36,574 bases of DNA from Acidovorax sp. MR-S7 (GCF_000400995.2 NZ_DF238922.1:1-36574); one strand, 5' to 3'. Positions 25,353 to 34,161 are shown, counted from the stretch's first letter. Notes: a model not told the origin generated them from the letters alone. A program made the numbers and translations.

Positions 25353-26126
25353 ATGGCAAGGCAAGAACTGCCAGTCTCATTTGACCTGGGTCAAGCCCAG
25401 GGTCCGGTTACCCTTGCAAGCCTAATCAAGCGAGACGAACCCATCTTGGCCCAGCCCACCTCCTCTGCACTCGAGTCATCCGCCGACGATAAGCTCTTGG
25501 CTCTAGTCGAGCGATCCGAACAATTTGAAGAGGCCCTGCTGATGTGCTTTCCTTCAGTGGGAACCTTGCTTTCCATCGACTCCGATCAGTGTCAATTGGC
25601 TGCGAGCGCATGCCACCTTTGTATTGAGCATGCGAGCGTTGCGCGCGCCGCATTTACCATGGATGCCCCAAACTCTGCATCCGCTGTATTGAGGCTGCAG
25701 TACGAGGCGTTGCTGAGGGCCGCTTGGCTTGTTTATGTGGCGAATCCTGCGCAGATCAGCAAGCTAGGACAGGACCTGACGCAAAAGGCTGAGCTTGCAG
25801 CGAAGAACCTTCCGGGGGCGAACGAGATGCTGGCCAAGGTCCTGGAAGCGGCACCACAGGGACTGACTGCACACCTGGCAGAGTTCGATCAGTATTCGCG
25901 CCACGCCTTGAATTCCTACGTGCACAGCGGTATTCACCCCTTGCGACGCGTTCGCGAAGGGTTCCCGGAAGAGATGGCACTGCAGCTGATCCGCATTTCC
26001 AACGGGCTGATGCACATGGCATACCGGATGCTCGCCACATTGACCGGCTCACAGCGCAGGATGAACAAGGTAACTCGGTTGTACGAGCAGTTCACTGATT
26101 GCTGCCCTATGAAGCCCGCGGCTTGA
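25353..26126 (+). CDS. DUF6988-like hypothetical protein (257 aa)
   Basis: A soluble, mainly helical protein. Blocks LRLQYEALLRAAWLVYVANP, LTQKAELAAKNLPGANEMLAK and ALNSYVHSGIHPL then ISNGLMHMAYRMLATLTG match what I recall of DUF6988, a family without known function. The start at 25353 follows AGCAGGTCAG weakly. A longer frame from 25272 overlaps the collapsed pseudogene and is not preferred. It stands 310 bases ahead of the Gabija-like pair on the same strand and may be part of the defence cargo, but nothing in the sequence proves a functional link. Confidence 0.6.
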   Translation: MARQELPVSFDLGQAQGPVTLASLIKRDEPILAQPTSSALESSADDKLLALVERSEQFEEALLMCFPSVGTLLSIDSDQCQLAASACHLCIEHASVARAAFTMDAPNSASAVLRLQYEALLRAAWLVYVANPAQISKLGQDLTQKAELAAKNLPGANEMLAKVLEAAPQGLTAHLAEFDQYSRHALNSYVHSGIHPLRRVREGFPEEMALQLIRISNGLMHMAYRMLATLTGSQRRMNKVTRLYEQFTDCCPMKPAA

Positions 26127-26435
26127 TTCGACAGGAAAGTTCCAGAATCTTCCCCTGAAGGGATGAACCTCACTTTCGGTTTTCATAGATCCAGTCACGT
26201 GTCACCGGATTGCCTGAAACTCTTCGCTCCGCTGCCGCGGAGGGTCAACGAATCTCCATCGAACTGGCAAGGACTGTTCTGCAGCGGTTGCTGTCAGTCG
26301 TTGCTGCGAGATCAACTGACGCTGACTGCCACAAAGCGGCCGTTCCAGGCTGGCTTGAGCAGACGGACCATGCGCGCCTCTTTATGATGACCACCACACC
26401 ACCAAACTAAGGCTTACGTCAATACGGGAGAAGAC
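26127..26435. other. Gene-free stretch upstream of the Gabija-like pair
   Basis: About 310 bases with no convincing gene. The words CACAAAGCGGCCGTTCCAGGC (near 26330) and GCAGCGGTTGCTGTCAGTCG (near 26281) recall other spacers of the window. The promoter for gajA should be in the last 100 bases, with GGGAGAAGAC as ribosome site before 26436. Confidence 0.4.
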
Positions 26436-28256
26436 ATGAAGGTTGTCCGGCTGACCATCTCGAACTTTCGCGGCATCAAGTCGGCGGAGCTCCTGTTCGA
26501 CGGACACACCCTGATGGTGGGCTCCAACAATGTCGGCAAGAGCACGCTCTGCGAAGCCCTCGACCTGGTCTTGGGCCCCGACCGGCTCAACCGCTTCCCT
26601 CCGGTCGATGAGTTCGACTTCTACAACGCTGAATACCTGGCCCCCGCCACCGAAGAAGGCGCGGAGCAGGCGCCGATTCCGCTTCGGATCGAGGCCGTCC
26701 TCATCGAGCCCGGCGCCGAGATCGGAGCCAAGTGCGGCGGCAACATCGAGTTCTGGCATGTGGCCGAGCAAAGGCTGCTCGGGCCGGGAGAAGCCGACGC
26801 CGCCAATCCGCCTGATGCCGTGCCCTGCCTACGGATCGAGACCATCGGCCAATACAACCCCGAGGAAGACGAGTTCGAGGCCCGGACCTACTTCTCGCAC
26901 AGCCCCGATGCCCCTCCCGGCGAGCTGACCAAGGTCCCCAAGGGGATCAAGAGGCTGTTTGGTTTCCTCTACCTGCGCGCGCTTCGGACCGGCTCGCGGG
27001 CGCTGAGCTTGGAGCGCGGGTCGCTTCTCGACATCATCCTGCGGACCAAGGGCGTGCGCACCAGCCTGTGGGAGAAGACCATCGAGCGCCTGCGCGGCCT
27101 CGACATCGAAGCCGACGCGACCGAGATCGCGCCGGTTCTGCGATCCGTGGAGAGGCGGCTGGCCCGCTACATCGCATTGGAGTCGCCCGGCAACGCCACC
27201 AAGCTGCATGTTTCGGAGCTCACGCGTGAGCATCTGCGCAAGACGATGACGTTCTTCTTGGCGCTGTCGGCGGACCAAGGACACGTCCCATTCCCCCACG
27301 CCGGCACGGGCACCATCAACACGCTGGTGCTCGCGCTGCTCTCCTTCATCGCCGACCTCAAGCCCGACACGGTCATCTTCGCCATGGAGGAGCCCGAGAT
27401 CGCGGTGCCGCCGCACACCCAGCGACGCATCGCCCAATACCTGCTGACCAAGACGACGCAGGCCTTCGTGACCTCCCACTCGCCATTCGTGATCGAGAAG
27501 TTCGAGCCATCCAAGACACTGCTGCTGGCTCGCAATGCCGGCGTGGTCACGGCGCGAAAGGTCTCCGACGCCACCGGCCTCAAAGACAACGACTACAAGC
27601 GCTTCTCTCGCTCCGGCCTGTCTGAATGCATGCTGGGACGAGCAGCCATCGTCGTCGAAGGCGTTACCGAGTTGCATGCGATGCCCGTCGTCGCGCGGCG
27701 CATGGAGGAGAGCGATCCCAACTTGCAGCCGCTGGACATCGCGGGTGTGGCCTTCTTCGACGCTGATGGTGAGTCGAACATGCCCAAGTTCGGAAAGTTC
27801 TTCAAGACGCTGGGGTTACGCACCTTCGCCTTCTACGACCTTGACTACAAAAAGAAGCGCAAGGCCGAGCAGGCGCAGGCTCTGGCGGACAACTTCGAAA
27901 TCAATGTCGAGCACGCCTACAAGGGCTTCGAAGACCTCGTCGTTGCGGAGGTGCCCGTGGATCGGCTGTGGTCCTTCCTGTCGGGCCTAAAAGCCAATGA
28001 TGAGAACGGCAACGTCGCCATCCCCGATGCGCGCCCGAACGACGACGCGGTCAAGGCCATCGCCAAAGAAGCCCTCGGCGGCAACAAGGGCGCCGGCTGG
28101 TCGGCGCGCCTGTTCGAAGAGTGCGAGCTCCACGAGCTGCCGGCCACGGTGACGAAGTTTCTGTCGTCAGTGTTCGCACTGTTCCCACCTCCACCCCCGT
28201 TCGAAGACGGCGATGGAGCAGCACCCGAACCGGCCGCCGCTGCTGCCGCTCCATGA
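26436..28256 (+). CDS. gajA: OLD-family ATPase-nuclease, GajA-like (606 aa)
   Basis: The first component of a Gabija-like anti-phage pair, a DNA endonuclease licensed by nucleotide state. Residues 1-370 form an ABC-type ATPase: SNFRGIKSAELLF, Walker A GSNNVGKST (29-37), and EEPEIAVPPHTQRRIAQ (Glu318/319 area) followed by VTSHSPFVIEKF. Residues about 400-560 form the Toprim nuclease: IVVEGVTELHAMPVV (Glu408) and FFDADGES (Asp442, Asp444). The length is slightly above the described GajA of about 580. The C-terminus is Pro/Ala-rich. Its stop overlaps the gajB start (ATGA). A class 2 OLD nuclease with a UvrD partner is the same architecture under another name. Confidence 0.85.
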   Translation: MKVVRLTISNFRGIKSAELLFDGHTLMVGSNNVGKSTLCEALDLVLGPDRLNRFPPVDEFDFYNAEYLAPATEEGAEQAPIPLRIEAVLIEPGAEIGAKCGGNIEFWHVAEQRLLGPGEADAANPPDAVPCLRIETIGQYNPEEDEFEARTYFSHSPDAPPGELTKVPKGIKRLFGFLYLRALRTGSRALSLERGSLLDIILRTKGVRTSLWEKTIERLRGLDIEADATEIAPVLRSVERRLARYIALESPGNATKLHVSELTREHLRKTMTFFLALSADQGHVPFPHAGTGTINTLVLALLSFIADLKPDTVIFAMEEPEIAVPPHTQRRIAQYLLTKTTQAFVTSHSPFVIEKFEPSKTLLLARNAGVVTARKVSDATGLKDNDYKRFSRSGLSECMLGRAAIVVEGVTELHAMPVVARRMEESDPNLQPLDIAGVAFFDADGESNMPKFGKFFKTLGLRTFAFYDLDYKKKRKAEQAQALADNFEINVEHAYKGFEDLVVAEVPVDRLWSFLSGLKANDENGNVAIPDARPNDDAVKAIAKEALGGNKGAGWSARLFEECELHELPATVTKFLSSVFALFPPPPPFEDGDGAAPEPAAAAAAP

Positions 28257-30013
28257 ACGAGCCTTGCAAGCTGCGCGAAAGCGTCATGGCTTGCGAGGGC
28301 CATGCCTTGGTCATCGGCGGCCCCGGCAGCGGCAAGACGACGCTCGCGCTGCGCAAGGCGGTCAAGCGGATTCGCGACGGCATGCTTCCGGGTCAGTCGG
28401 CCTTGTTCCTGAGCTTCTCGCGGGCGGCAGTGGCGCGCATCTTGGATGCCGCCAAGCTCGAGTCCACCAAAGCCGAACAGGAGCAGCTCTCCATCCAGAC
28501 GTTCCATTCGTTCTTCTGGGACATCCTCAAAGCCCACGCCTACCTGCTTGGGGCACCGCATAGGCTCTCGATCTTGCTGCCACACGACGAGAAGGCCCTG
28601 TCGGGCGGCCTCGGCGACGAAGACGAAGGCTGGGACGAGTGGCTCGTCGAGCGTGAGCGGCTGTTTCGCGAAGAGGGGCGGATCGCGTTCGACCTGTTCG
28701 CGCCCAATGCGACAGCTCTGTTGGCTCGCAGCTCGCATCTTTTGGCGTCGATCGCCCATCGGCATCCCATCATCATCGTGGACGAGGCCCAGGACACCGG
28801 CCAGTACGCGTGGCAGTGCATCCAGATGCTCGCACCACACACGCAGGTGCTGTGCCTGGCAGACCTCGAACAGCAAATCTTCGACTACCTGCCAGGCGTC
28901 GGCCCGGAGCGCGTGATCGCCATCCGGGAGGCGTTGAAGCCGCACGAGATCGACCTTGGGACGCAGAACCACCGCAGCCCGGACTCCGAAATCTTGGCGT
29001 TCGGCAATGACATCCTGACGGCCAAGCCACGCGGCGCGCCCTACAAGGGCGTATCCGCCCTTGCCTACCGCCCCGAGAAGCCACCGCCGAACTGGAATCA
29101 TCTGCTGCGCCGAGCCCTCGGGGAGCTCTTGAAATCAATTCGGGCTCAGAGCGACAAGAAGGTGGAGACGATCGCGATACTGGTCACCAACAACCGCAGT
29201 GCGTTGAAGATGTCCAACGCCCTCAACGCGTTGGGGGCCAATGTCGGGAAGCCGGTTCGGCACAAGCTGCTGTTCGACGAGGCCGAAGCGCTGCTGTCAG
29301 CCCGTTTCGCGGCCTTTCTGCTGGAACCCAAGGACCTCGCCAAACTGGAGGCCGATGTCGCCACCAGCATGGAAATGATCGCCGCCGCGAGGCGCGCGAC
29401 GGGACAGGGCCGGAAGGAAGTCGCCAAACTCTTGGAGCAGGCCAACAAAATCAAGGGTGGCAAGGCCCTGAACATCAACATCGCCAACGCCCTGCGCGGC
29501 CTGATCTCAGGCTTGGCAGTCAACGATTTCAGCGGCGATCCCGCCGAGGACTGGCTCACCGTCAAACATGAGCTGCGGGCGACCAATCAAGACGAACTCA
29601 CGCGGGTCGCTGCGCAGTTAGACTTCTTGGTGGCGTTCCGTCGGGGACATCGCATCTCGGCTGCCCTCTCTGATGAATGGCTTCGCGACGGCGCCTACAC
29701 CAATGCCCGCACCGCCCTCGACCTGGCTCTCGCACAGGAGCAAATCCTCGACGGCGTGGAGCCGCCGATGGGCTTGCAAGTCATGAATTTCCACAAGGCC
29801 AAGGGCAAGCAGTTCGACGGAGTCATCCTCGTCCGCGAAGCTCGTCGGACCGGCCCCGCCGTCGAATCATCTTTCGTTTGGCGAGGCGACACCGCTCTGT
29901 ATCCCAAAAGCCGACGTGTGCTTCGAGTCGGCATCACGCGAGCAAAAGTCCACACGCTCATCCTCGATCCGCTTTGGCCCCAATGTCCCCTGCTCAAGGG
30001 GCACAAGCTCTAA
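28253..30013 (+). CDS. gajB: UvrD-like helicase, GajB-like (586 aa)
   Basis: The second component of the Gabija-like pair. Walker A is GGPGSGKTTLA (22-32). Motif Ia follows as LFLSFSRAAVARI. Motif II (DEAQD) lies near residue 177, motif III is LCLADLEQQIFDY, and the C-terminal motifs are MNFHKAKGKQFDGVILV (V) and RVLRVGITRAKVHTLIL (VI). The start was set at 28253 because it overlaps the gajA stop by 4 bases. The longer frame upstream is antisense-like low-complexity sequence inside gajA. GajB is thought to sense DNA ends or strands produced by phage and to activate GajA. Confidence 0.85.
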   Translation: MNEPCKLRESVMACEGHALVIGGPGSGKTTLALRKAVKRIRDGMLPGQSALFLSFSRAAVARILDAAKLESTKAEQEQLSIQTFHSFFWDILKAHAYLLGAPHRLSILLPHDEKALSGGLGDEDEGWDEWLVERERLFREEGRIAFDLFAPNATALLARSSHLLASIAHRHPIIIVDEAQDTGQYAWQCIQMLAPHTQVLCLADLEQQIFDYLPGVGPERVIAIREALKPHEIDLGTQNHRSPDSEILAFGNDILTAKPRGAPYKGVSALAYRPEKPPPNWNHLLRRALGELLKSIRAQSDKKVETIAILVTNNRSALKMSNALNALGANVGKPVRHKLLFDEAEALLSARFAAFLLEPKDLAKLEADVATSMEMIAAARRATGQGRKEVAKLLEQANKIKGGKALNINIANALRGLISGLAVNDFSGDPAEDWLTVKHELRATNQDELTRVAAQLDFLVAFRRGHRISAALSDEWLRDGAYTNARTALDLALAQEQILDGVEPPMGLQVMNFHKAKGKQFDGVILVREARRTGPAVESSFVWRGDTALYPKSRRVLRVGITRAKVHTLILDPLWPQCPLLKGHKL

Positions 30014-30382
30014 GGAAAACTCCTCGTCAGTCGGACTGGCGCGTGGCGTTATGACGTAGGACGATTGGCGACGGAGTTCTGCACGAAGACCAAGGTCATT
30101 CCCTCTTGAGCCGACCGGGCTGGTTACAGATTCCGACTGAGAGTTGTCGTTGACGAGGGGAATCGCTTCGCACGAGAAAGGTCAATGACAGGTTCCGGCA
30201 GCCGCTGACATTTGCTTTAGAACGGCGAACGACCGTGCCCAGCCTAAAGCCGAGACCCGACATGAGTGCCATGCTCCGCACATTGCCCACAACAGTGTTG
30301 CACGTGGGGTGCTTTCCTCCTGTTCCTATATTTCTTGCCCAAATCCTAGATCTGCCTAAAGTTATGGTTCGGGAGGAGAGAC
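30014..30382. other. Gene-free stretch between gajB and the phospholipase-like gene
   Basis: About 370 bases without a gene. The segment near 30220 (CGGCGAACGACCGTGCCCAG, then AAAGCCGAGACC) resembles words in the spacers at 11640-11850 and 26280-26340. GGGAGGAGAGAC at 30371-30382 is the ribosome site of the next gene. Confidence 0.4.
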
Positions 30383-31576
30383 ATGCAAGGCACAGACCAC
30401 ACCAAAATTCGCCATCGCCAGTCTTCACTGCAGCTGGCATTCAATGGCGTTCGCGCATTGGCTTTGGGCGCAGGTATCTTGACCCTCTGCAGTGCAGCCG
30501 CCGCTTTTCAAATCGCCCCCATGGGCTCAGCATTTGAATCCAAACTCACCAACGAGACTGAAGACTCGCTAGCTACGGTCGCAGGTCGTTTGGGAGTCCT
30601 GATCAAAGGGCGTGTGCACGAGGAGATCACCCAGATTGCCATGGGTTGCCCGGTGGAGCCGGCTGGCCTCGCTCAAGACCCTGTCTGTAGCGCTCGTGAT
30701 CTTCCATTCGCAACACCCTATGTTATCTACGGGGTCCGATGGAACGACTTGCCGCCCTTCAAGCTGGCCCCTGAGGAAGGCAATTGCACCTATCTCGGCA
30801 AGTCCTGCAAGGTGTCAGAAACCATCCGCTTCTCGACACAACCCCTGTGCTGGTACTGTCTCTTCAAGGATGCAGAAAAGAAAGCCCAGACCAAGCCCAT
30901 CGTGGGCTGCAGAAAAGTTGCTGGCACCCAGCGCGGTAACTTGATGACCCGCTCGCATTTTGGTGATCTGCAGTTTTTGCATGCCATGGCCAGCGAGGAG
31001 GGCGTACATCCCGGTGCCACCCGTGCCAAGGTATTGGATTGGTTGGAGTTCGCATGGAAGGTTGCGTCGAGAGAAATTAAACCCGATACCTTCCTGCGCG
31101 ATCTGGACAACCCAACGCTCCAGGAGCACTTTGGCTGCACACAGTGGCGTGTCTCAGATCTCTACATCCTTGGACGACAGGACAAGCTGCTGCCTTACCT
31201 GCACCATGTTGCTTTTGGCTCGGTCTTGCATACCGTCCAAGACTCCTTCGCGGCAGCCCATGCTACCCGCGAGGCCTCGCCACCCGGCGGTACTTGCCAA
31301 GACGCCGCGTGGCCTCGGCCCCGGCGCATCGTGGAATTTCACACCTACGGAGCTCAGGACGGTCACCTGCATGACGACCAAGATAGCCGCGAAGCGATGA
31401 CCCACGTGAGCGTTGCTGAGAAATGGCCCGATGCCGTAGAAGCCACGCGGATGCTGTCCCAACTCTATGATGACAGAGCGCTCTGGGCGGAAGTGCAGCC
31501 TTATATGCAGTGCCTATTTGAGATCGCCGATGAGCGTCACAACTCATCACCAGGAGAGCCGTTCCGTCGCCGCTAG
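30383..31576 (+). CDS. Exported zinc-dependent phospholipase C / S1-P1 nuclease-like protein (397 aa)
   Basis: The N-terminus is a long signal peptide (core ALALGAGILTLCSAAAAF), so the protein is exported. Metal-ligand patterns of the zinc phospholipase C and S1/P1 nuclease fold are visible. His79 lies in GRVHEEIT and an HFGDLQFLH block near residue 190. LHTVQDSFAAAHATRE has the spacing His283-x3-Asp287-x5-His293, the same as the H-x3-D-x5-H of Bacillus PC-PLC. A later HDDQD region offers a further H-x3-D. Many Cys suggest disulfides in the periplasm. The assignment is by motif only. A damaged copy lies at 24975-25309 in inverted orientation, so the two bracket the DUF6988 and Gabija-like genes. 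Confidence 0.55.
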   Translation: MQGTDHTKIRHRQSSLQLAFNGVRALALGAGILTLCSAAAAFQIAPMGSAFESKLTNETEDSLATVAGRLGVLIKGRVHEEITQIAMGCPVEPAGLAQDPVCSARDLPFATPYVIYGVRWNDLPPFKLAPEEGNCTYLGKSCKVSETIRFSTQPLCWYCLFKDAEKKAQTKPIVGCRKVAGTQRGNLMTRSHFGDLQFLHAMASEEGVHPGATRAKVLDWLEFAWKVASREIKPDTFLRDLDNPTLQEHFGCTQWRVSDLYILGRQDKLLPYLHHVAFGSVLHTVQDSFAAAHATREASPPGGTCQDAAWPRPRRIVEFHTYGAQDGHLHDDQDSREAMTHVSVAEKWPDAVEATRMLSQLYDDRALWAEVQPYMQCLFEIADERHNSSPGEPFRRR

Positions 31577-31685
31577 TGAAAGTGAGGCTGGGCGTCGACC
31601 TGGACTTGCCGCGCGGCCTGCTCTTGCAGGCTCAGTCCGGCACATTCTCGTAAGCGCTGGCACTTTTTCATTCGGCGAACCAGTC

Positions 31686-32267
31686 ATGCCCTCCGAGCAC
31701 CACCCAATCTACGTTCCGGCATCTACGCCCCGCAGTGCCGACGTGATCCTCTACCTGGACCTCGATGGCGTGGTCCACCACGAGAAAGTGCTCTGGCATC
31801 CCCGCAAGGGCATCTACATGAGCCCTTACGAAGCCGCAGGGCGCACCTTGTTCGAATGGCTTCCCATCCTGGAACAGGCCCTGGAACCCTACCCGGCGGT
31901 GGCCCTGGTGCTCAGCAGCACTTGGTGTATCCGCCCCGGGTACAGCGCCACACTCAAACGCCTACCGACATCCTTGCGCTCGCGCTTCATAGGCGGGACG
32001 TACCACAAGCGGGTGCATGGCGTAGATCCCTGGAATCAAGCCATGTTTCGTGGGACACCCCGGGGGGTACAAATCCAGCAGGATGCCCAGCGCAGAAAGC
32101 CGCGCCACTGGATCGCGCTCGATGACGACCTCGAAGGCTGGCCAGCGGCGTATCGGCACCACCTGATCGCCTGCGACGGCACGAAGGGTCTGTCCGATCC
32201 CAGTATCCAGCGGGAGCTCAAAGAACAGCTGCTGCGCAGCCATTCAACCCCAACCACCCCTGGGTAA
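31686..32267 (+). CDS. HAD-domain protein of the Swiss-army-knife RNA repair type (193 aa)
   Basis: The segment VILYLDLDGVVHHEKVLW gives the HAD motif I (Asp25, Asp27). ALVLSSTWC fits motif II and HWIALDDDLEGWP fits motif IV. This set resembles the HAD_SAK_2 group, first noted as a domain fused to RNA-repair proteins but often free-standing in betaproteobacteria. The start at 31686 was chosen over an upstream frame that overlaps the preceding gene and has poor composition. Substrate unknown. Confidence 0.7.
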   Translation: MPSEHHPIYVPASTPRSADVILYLDLDGVVHHEKVLWHPRKGIYMSPYEAAGRTLFEWLPILEQALEPYPAVALVLSSTWCIRPGYSATLKRLPTSLRSRFIGGTYHKRVHGVDPWNQAMFRGTPRGVQIQQDAQRRKPRHWIALDDDLEGWPAAYRHHLIACDGTKGLSDPSIQRELKEQLLRSHSTPTTPG

Positions 32268-32343
32268 TCTCCACATGAGACTACCCATGCTTTCCGCTCC
32301 ATCGTGCTGACGAACCATTCGGAAAAATCGCACAAGGACAGAT

Positions 32344-32652
32344 ATGCCTCTGAATCAAAAAGCTGTCAAACGCCGTTGTGGACCCAGTGGAACGACCGTC
32401 ATAGATCGCCACTACCGATTCGCTTTGCCGAAGGAGATGGACTGGAAGGTCGGAACCCGGGTGTACTTCTCCCTCATCAAGAGTGTCGCCGCCCGAGGCA
32501 AGCCAAAAGGGGTCGTCGTCAGCAAGACGCCGGGGCCCGTGTGGAAGGGGCGGCTGTTCTCGGGGCGAGTGCGGCGCAACGGCTTTGCGCCATTGGCCAG
32601 GGGGCACAAACCAATCGGCTGGCGCCGCCCCAAAGGGCCAACAGTCCCCTGA
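32344..32652 (+). CDS. Small basic hypothetical protein (102 aa)
   Basis: Very basic, with alternating strand-like stretches (TVIDRHYRFALPKEM, WKVGTRVYFSLI, KGVVVSKTPG). The order of an R-x-LP-K turn and a GTRVYF strand recalls swapped-hairpin AbrB folds, but this is weak. Another frame in the same place is longer but has poor composition. Not recognised with certainty. It could bind nucleic acid given the basic C-terminal half. Confidence 0.45.
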   Translation: MPLNQKAVKRRCGPSGTTVIDRHYRFALPKEMDWKVGTRVYFSLIKSVAARGKPKGVVVSKTPGPVWKGRLFSGRVRRNGFAPLARGHKPIGWRRPKGPTVP

Positions 32653-32726
32653 AGGGAGCATGCCCTGCAGCAGCTCGACGTGGGCATTAGGATCTTAGAG
32701 GGTGCAACAGTCAATATGGAGCCGAT

Positions 32727-33116
32727 ATGACGATGGGTCGAACCAACTATCCAGGGGTGCCAGAAGACTTCCCTGTGATAGCAACCGTGTCAGCTGTTTC
32801 TGGCGCCCAGCCCAAGATGAACCTGGTCGAGGAAGGTGGCAGGTTCTATGCACCGGGCACGTCGCCGGGCGAGGTTCTGGCGGCCTTCCAGATGTGTGAC
32901 GACCTGGTGTCGCAGATGGTCCCGTACTGCCAGAGAAAGCTGGCGACCTACGAAGGTAATCAAGACGCGACTGTCAAGGCTACGTTGAAAGGCTTGCTGG
33001 CCAAGCGATGGTGCACCGATGCGCAGTGTGTGTGGATCATGCGCAGGGCGGTGGATGAGCTGCAGTGGACAGTGGGTGATGGCACCCTGCAATCCGACCA
33101 ACCCGATACCGTCTGA
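32727..33116 (+). CDS. Hypothetical protein of about 129 aa
   Basis: It starts at ATG 32727 or 32733. The block TVSAVSGAQPKMNLVEEGGRF is followed by a helical region with spaced Cys (MCDDLV...YCQRK...RWCTDAQCVW) and ends IMRRAVDELQW. I recall similar short proteins in many proteobacteria without a function. The SGAQPK motif also occurs in HipA kinases, but none of the kinase motifs is present. Not assigned. Confidence 0.6.
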   Translation: MTMGRTNYPGVPEDFPVIATVSAVSGAQPKMNLVEEGGRFYAPGTSPGEVLAAFQMCDDLVSQMVPYCQRKLATYEGNQDATVKATLKGLLAKRWCTDAQCVWIMRRAVDELQWTVGDGTLQSDQPDTV

Positions 33117-33230
33117 AATCGCCAAGGAGAAGTGTCCGATTTCCTTTCGGATGATTGAGCCCGGGCTATACCTGTCGTGCGACATCCCGCCACAACGTAC
33201 GGCCTATCCCACCCCCCACATGAAATACCC

Positions 33231-33584
33231 GTGACTGACCTACTCGTGCTGCCACCACCTAAACGATCTCGCTCCCGGCGCCTTCGCAAGAAGCTGCACA
33301 TCGGCGAGTTCCAAGTGCTGGGATTCGACTACGAGCTGACTTGGCGCGTGGCACCGTCGATCGATGTGCAGGATCAGTTCATCGATCAGTTACTCGAGAA
33401 CCTCGTCGCGCCCCGAGCGCTGAGTCTAGGCGGAGGGGTCAATTGCGGCTTCGTGGCCGCGCGTCGCGGGAGCGTCACGGACGCTGATCGCGCCGCCTTC
33501 GAGAGCTGGCTCGGGCGATGGCCGGATCTCGCCGAGATCAAGGTCGGCCCACTGCGGGACGCCTGGTACGACGAGGCGCCTTGA
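33231..33584 (+). CDS. YggL-family (DUF469) ribosome-binding protein (117 aa)
   Basis: The blocks RRLRKKLHIGEFQVLGF, DQFIDQLLENLVAPRALSLGGG and VGPLRDAWYD are hallmarks of YggL, a small protein reported to bind the 50S ribosomal subunit. GTG at 33231 gives VTDLLVLPPPKRSRS. No ATG sits in frame close by. It is the last ordinary gene before the right breakpoint. It is usually chromosomal, so its presence here is unexpected for a mobile block. Confidence 0.8.
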   Translation: MTDLLVLPPPKRSRSRRLRKKLHIGEFQVLGFDYELTWRVAPSIDVQDQFIDQLLENLVAPRALSLGGGVNCGFVAARRGSVTDADRAAFESWLGRWPDLAEIKVGPLRDAWYDEAP

Positions 33585-34042
33585 GTGCCCGCTCTTCGAC
33601 CACGAACTTCAGGGGGCCCCCATGAACGACCGGCCCCAGAAACGAGACATGGGATATTCAAAAATCTCATGGCGAATACATCCGGGTCAACACGACGTTC
33701 GCGTGCACCACGTTCCGGCACCCTCGGCAGCAACTGCTCACGACGCTGGGCTCGCAAAGAGGGCAGCCCCATGCTGAGCATCAGCCGCTTTACCATGCAG
33801 TGGGTTATGGTGACAGCCACCACTCGGCCTTGTATTGCGGGGTAGGTGCGGTGGGTACGCCGCTGCGCATAGCGCGGTGTCTGAGGGGCTTTGAGCATGG
33901 TGTCCACGGCTATGTTGCGTGCAAACGATGCTCCTGCCCCACGTGCGCAAGGGCTGGAAGCACAGGGGGGCTGATCTCTATTGAGGCTTCGTAGCCCTTG
34001 TAGAGCCCAAACACCGGCGTTTTTCTGACGAGGGCACCATGA
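33585..34042. other. Region of broken sequence without a clear gene
   Basis: A 220-codon minus-strand frame across this stretch has unnatural composition and runs antisense through yggL. Short pieces look more protein-like. On the minus strand 33910-34044 reads VRKTPVFGLYKGYEASIEIS followed by PPVLPALAHVGQEHRLHAT and stops, perhaps the tail of a lost gene. A second piece near 33790-33880 reads RAMRSGVPTAPTPQYKAEW. No family recognised. It is probably decayed mobile DNA at the edge of the inserted block. Confidence 0.35.
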
Positions 34043-34149
34043 GTTCACGGTGACTGCGCACGCGAATTTTTGTGGGATAGTTCCAAGCTACGATAAATGC
34101 AACATTTGGTTGCGCTATCGGGCCAATTTTGCATGGAACTGCCGTGAAC
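34043..34149. repeat. 107-bp structured segment with 8-bp inverted ends at the right SRAP breakpoint
   Basis: GTTCACGG (34043-34050) and CCGTGAAC (34142-34149) are perfect inverted repeats. Inside lies a hairpin with nested arms CGATA (34091-34095), GCAAC (34099-34103), loop ATTTG, GTTGC (34109-34113) and TATCG (34116-34120). The segment ends 12 bases from the point where the SRAP similarity stops. This could be the terminal or attachment DNA of the element that split the gene. Inference from structure only. Confidence 0.45.
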
Positions 34150-34161
34150 GTCTTCGAATTT

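Noticed and set aside
27917-29101. A 394-codon minus-strand frame
   Set aside because: It is antisense to the gajA/gajB junction, with low-complexity composition and no domain.
32727-33116. HipA toxin kinase, from the SGAQPK motif
   Set aside because: The protein has 129 residues and no kinase catalytic motifs, and there is no HipB-like partner.
33386-34048. A 220-codon minus-strand frame over yggL and the right border
   Set aside because: It is antisense to yggL, Arg- and Ser-rich and without family resemblance. Only short pieces of the region look protein-like in other frames.
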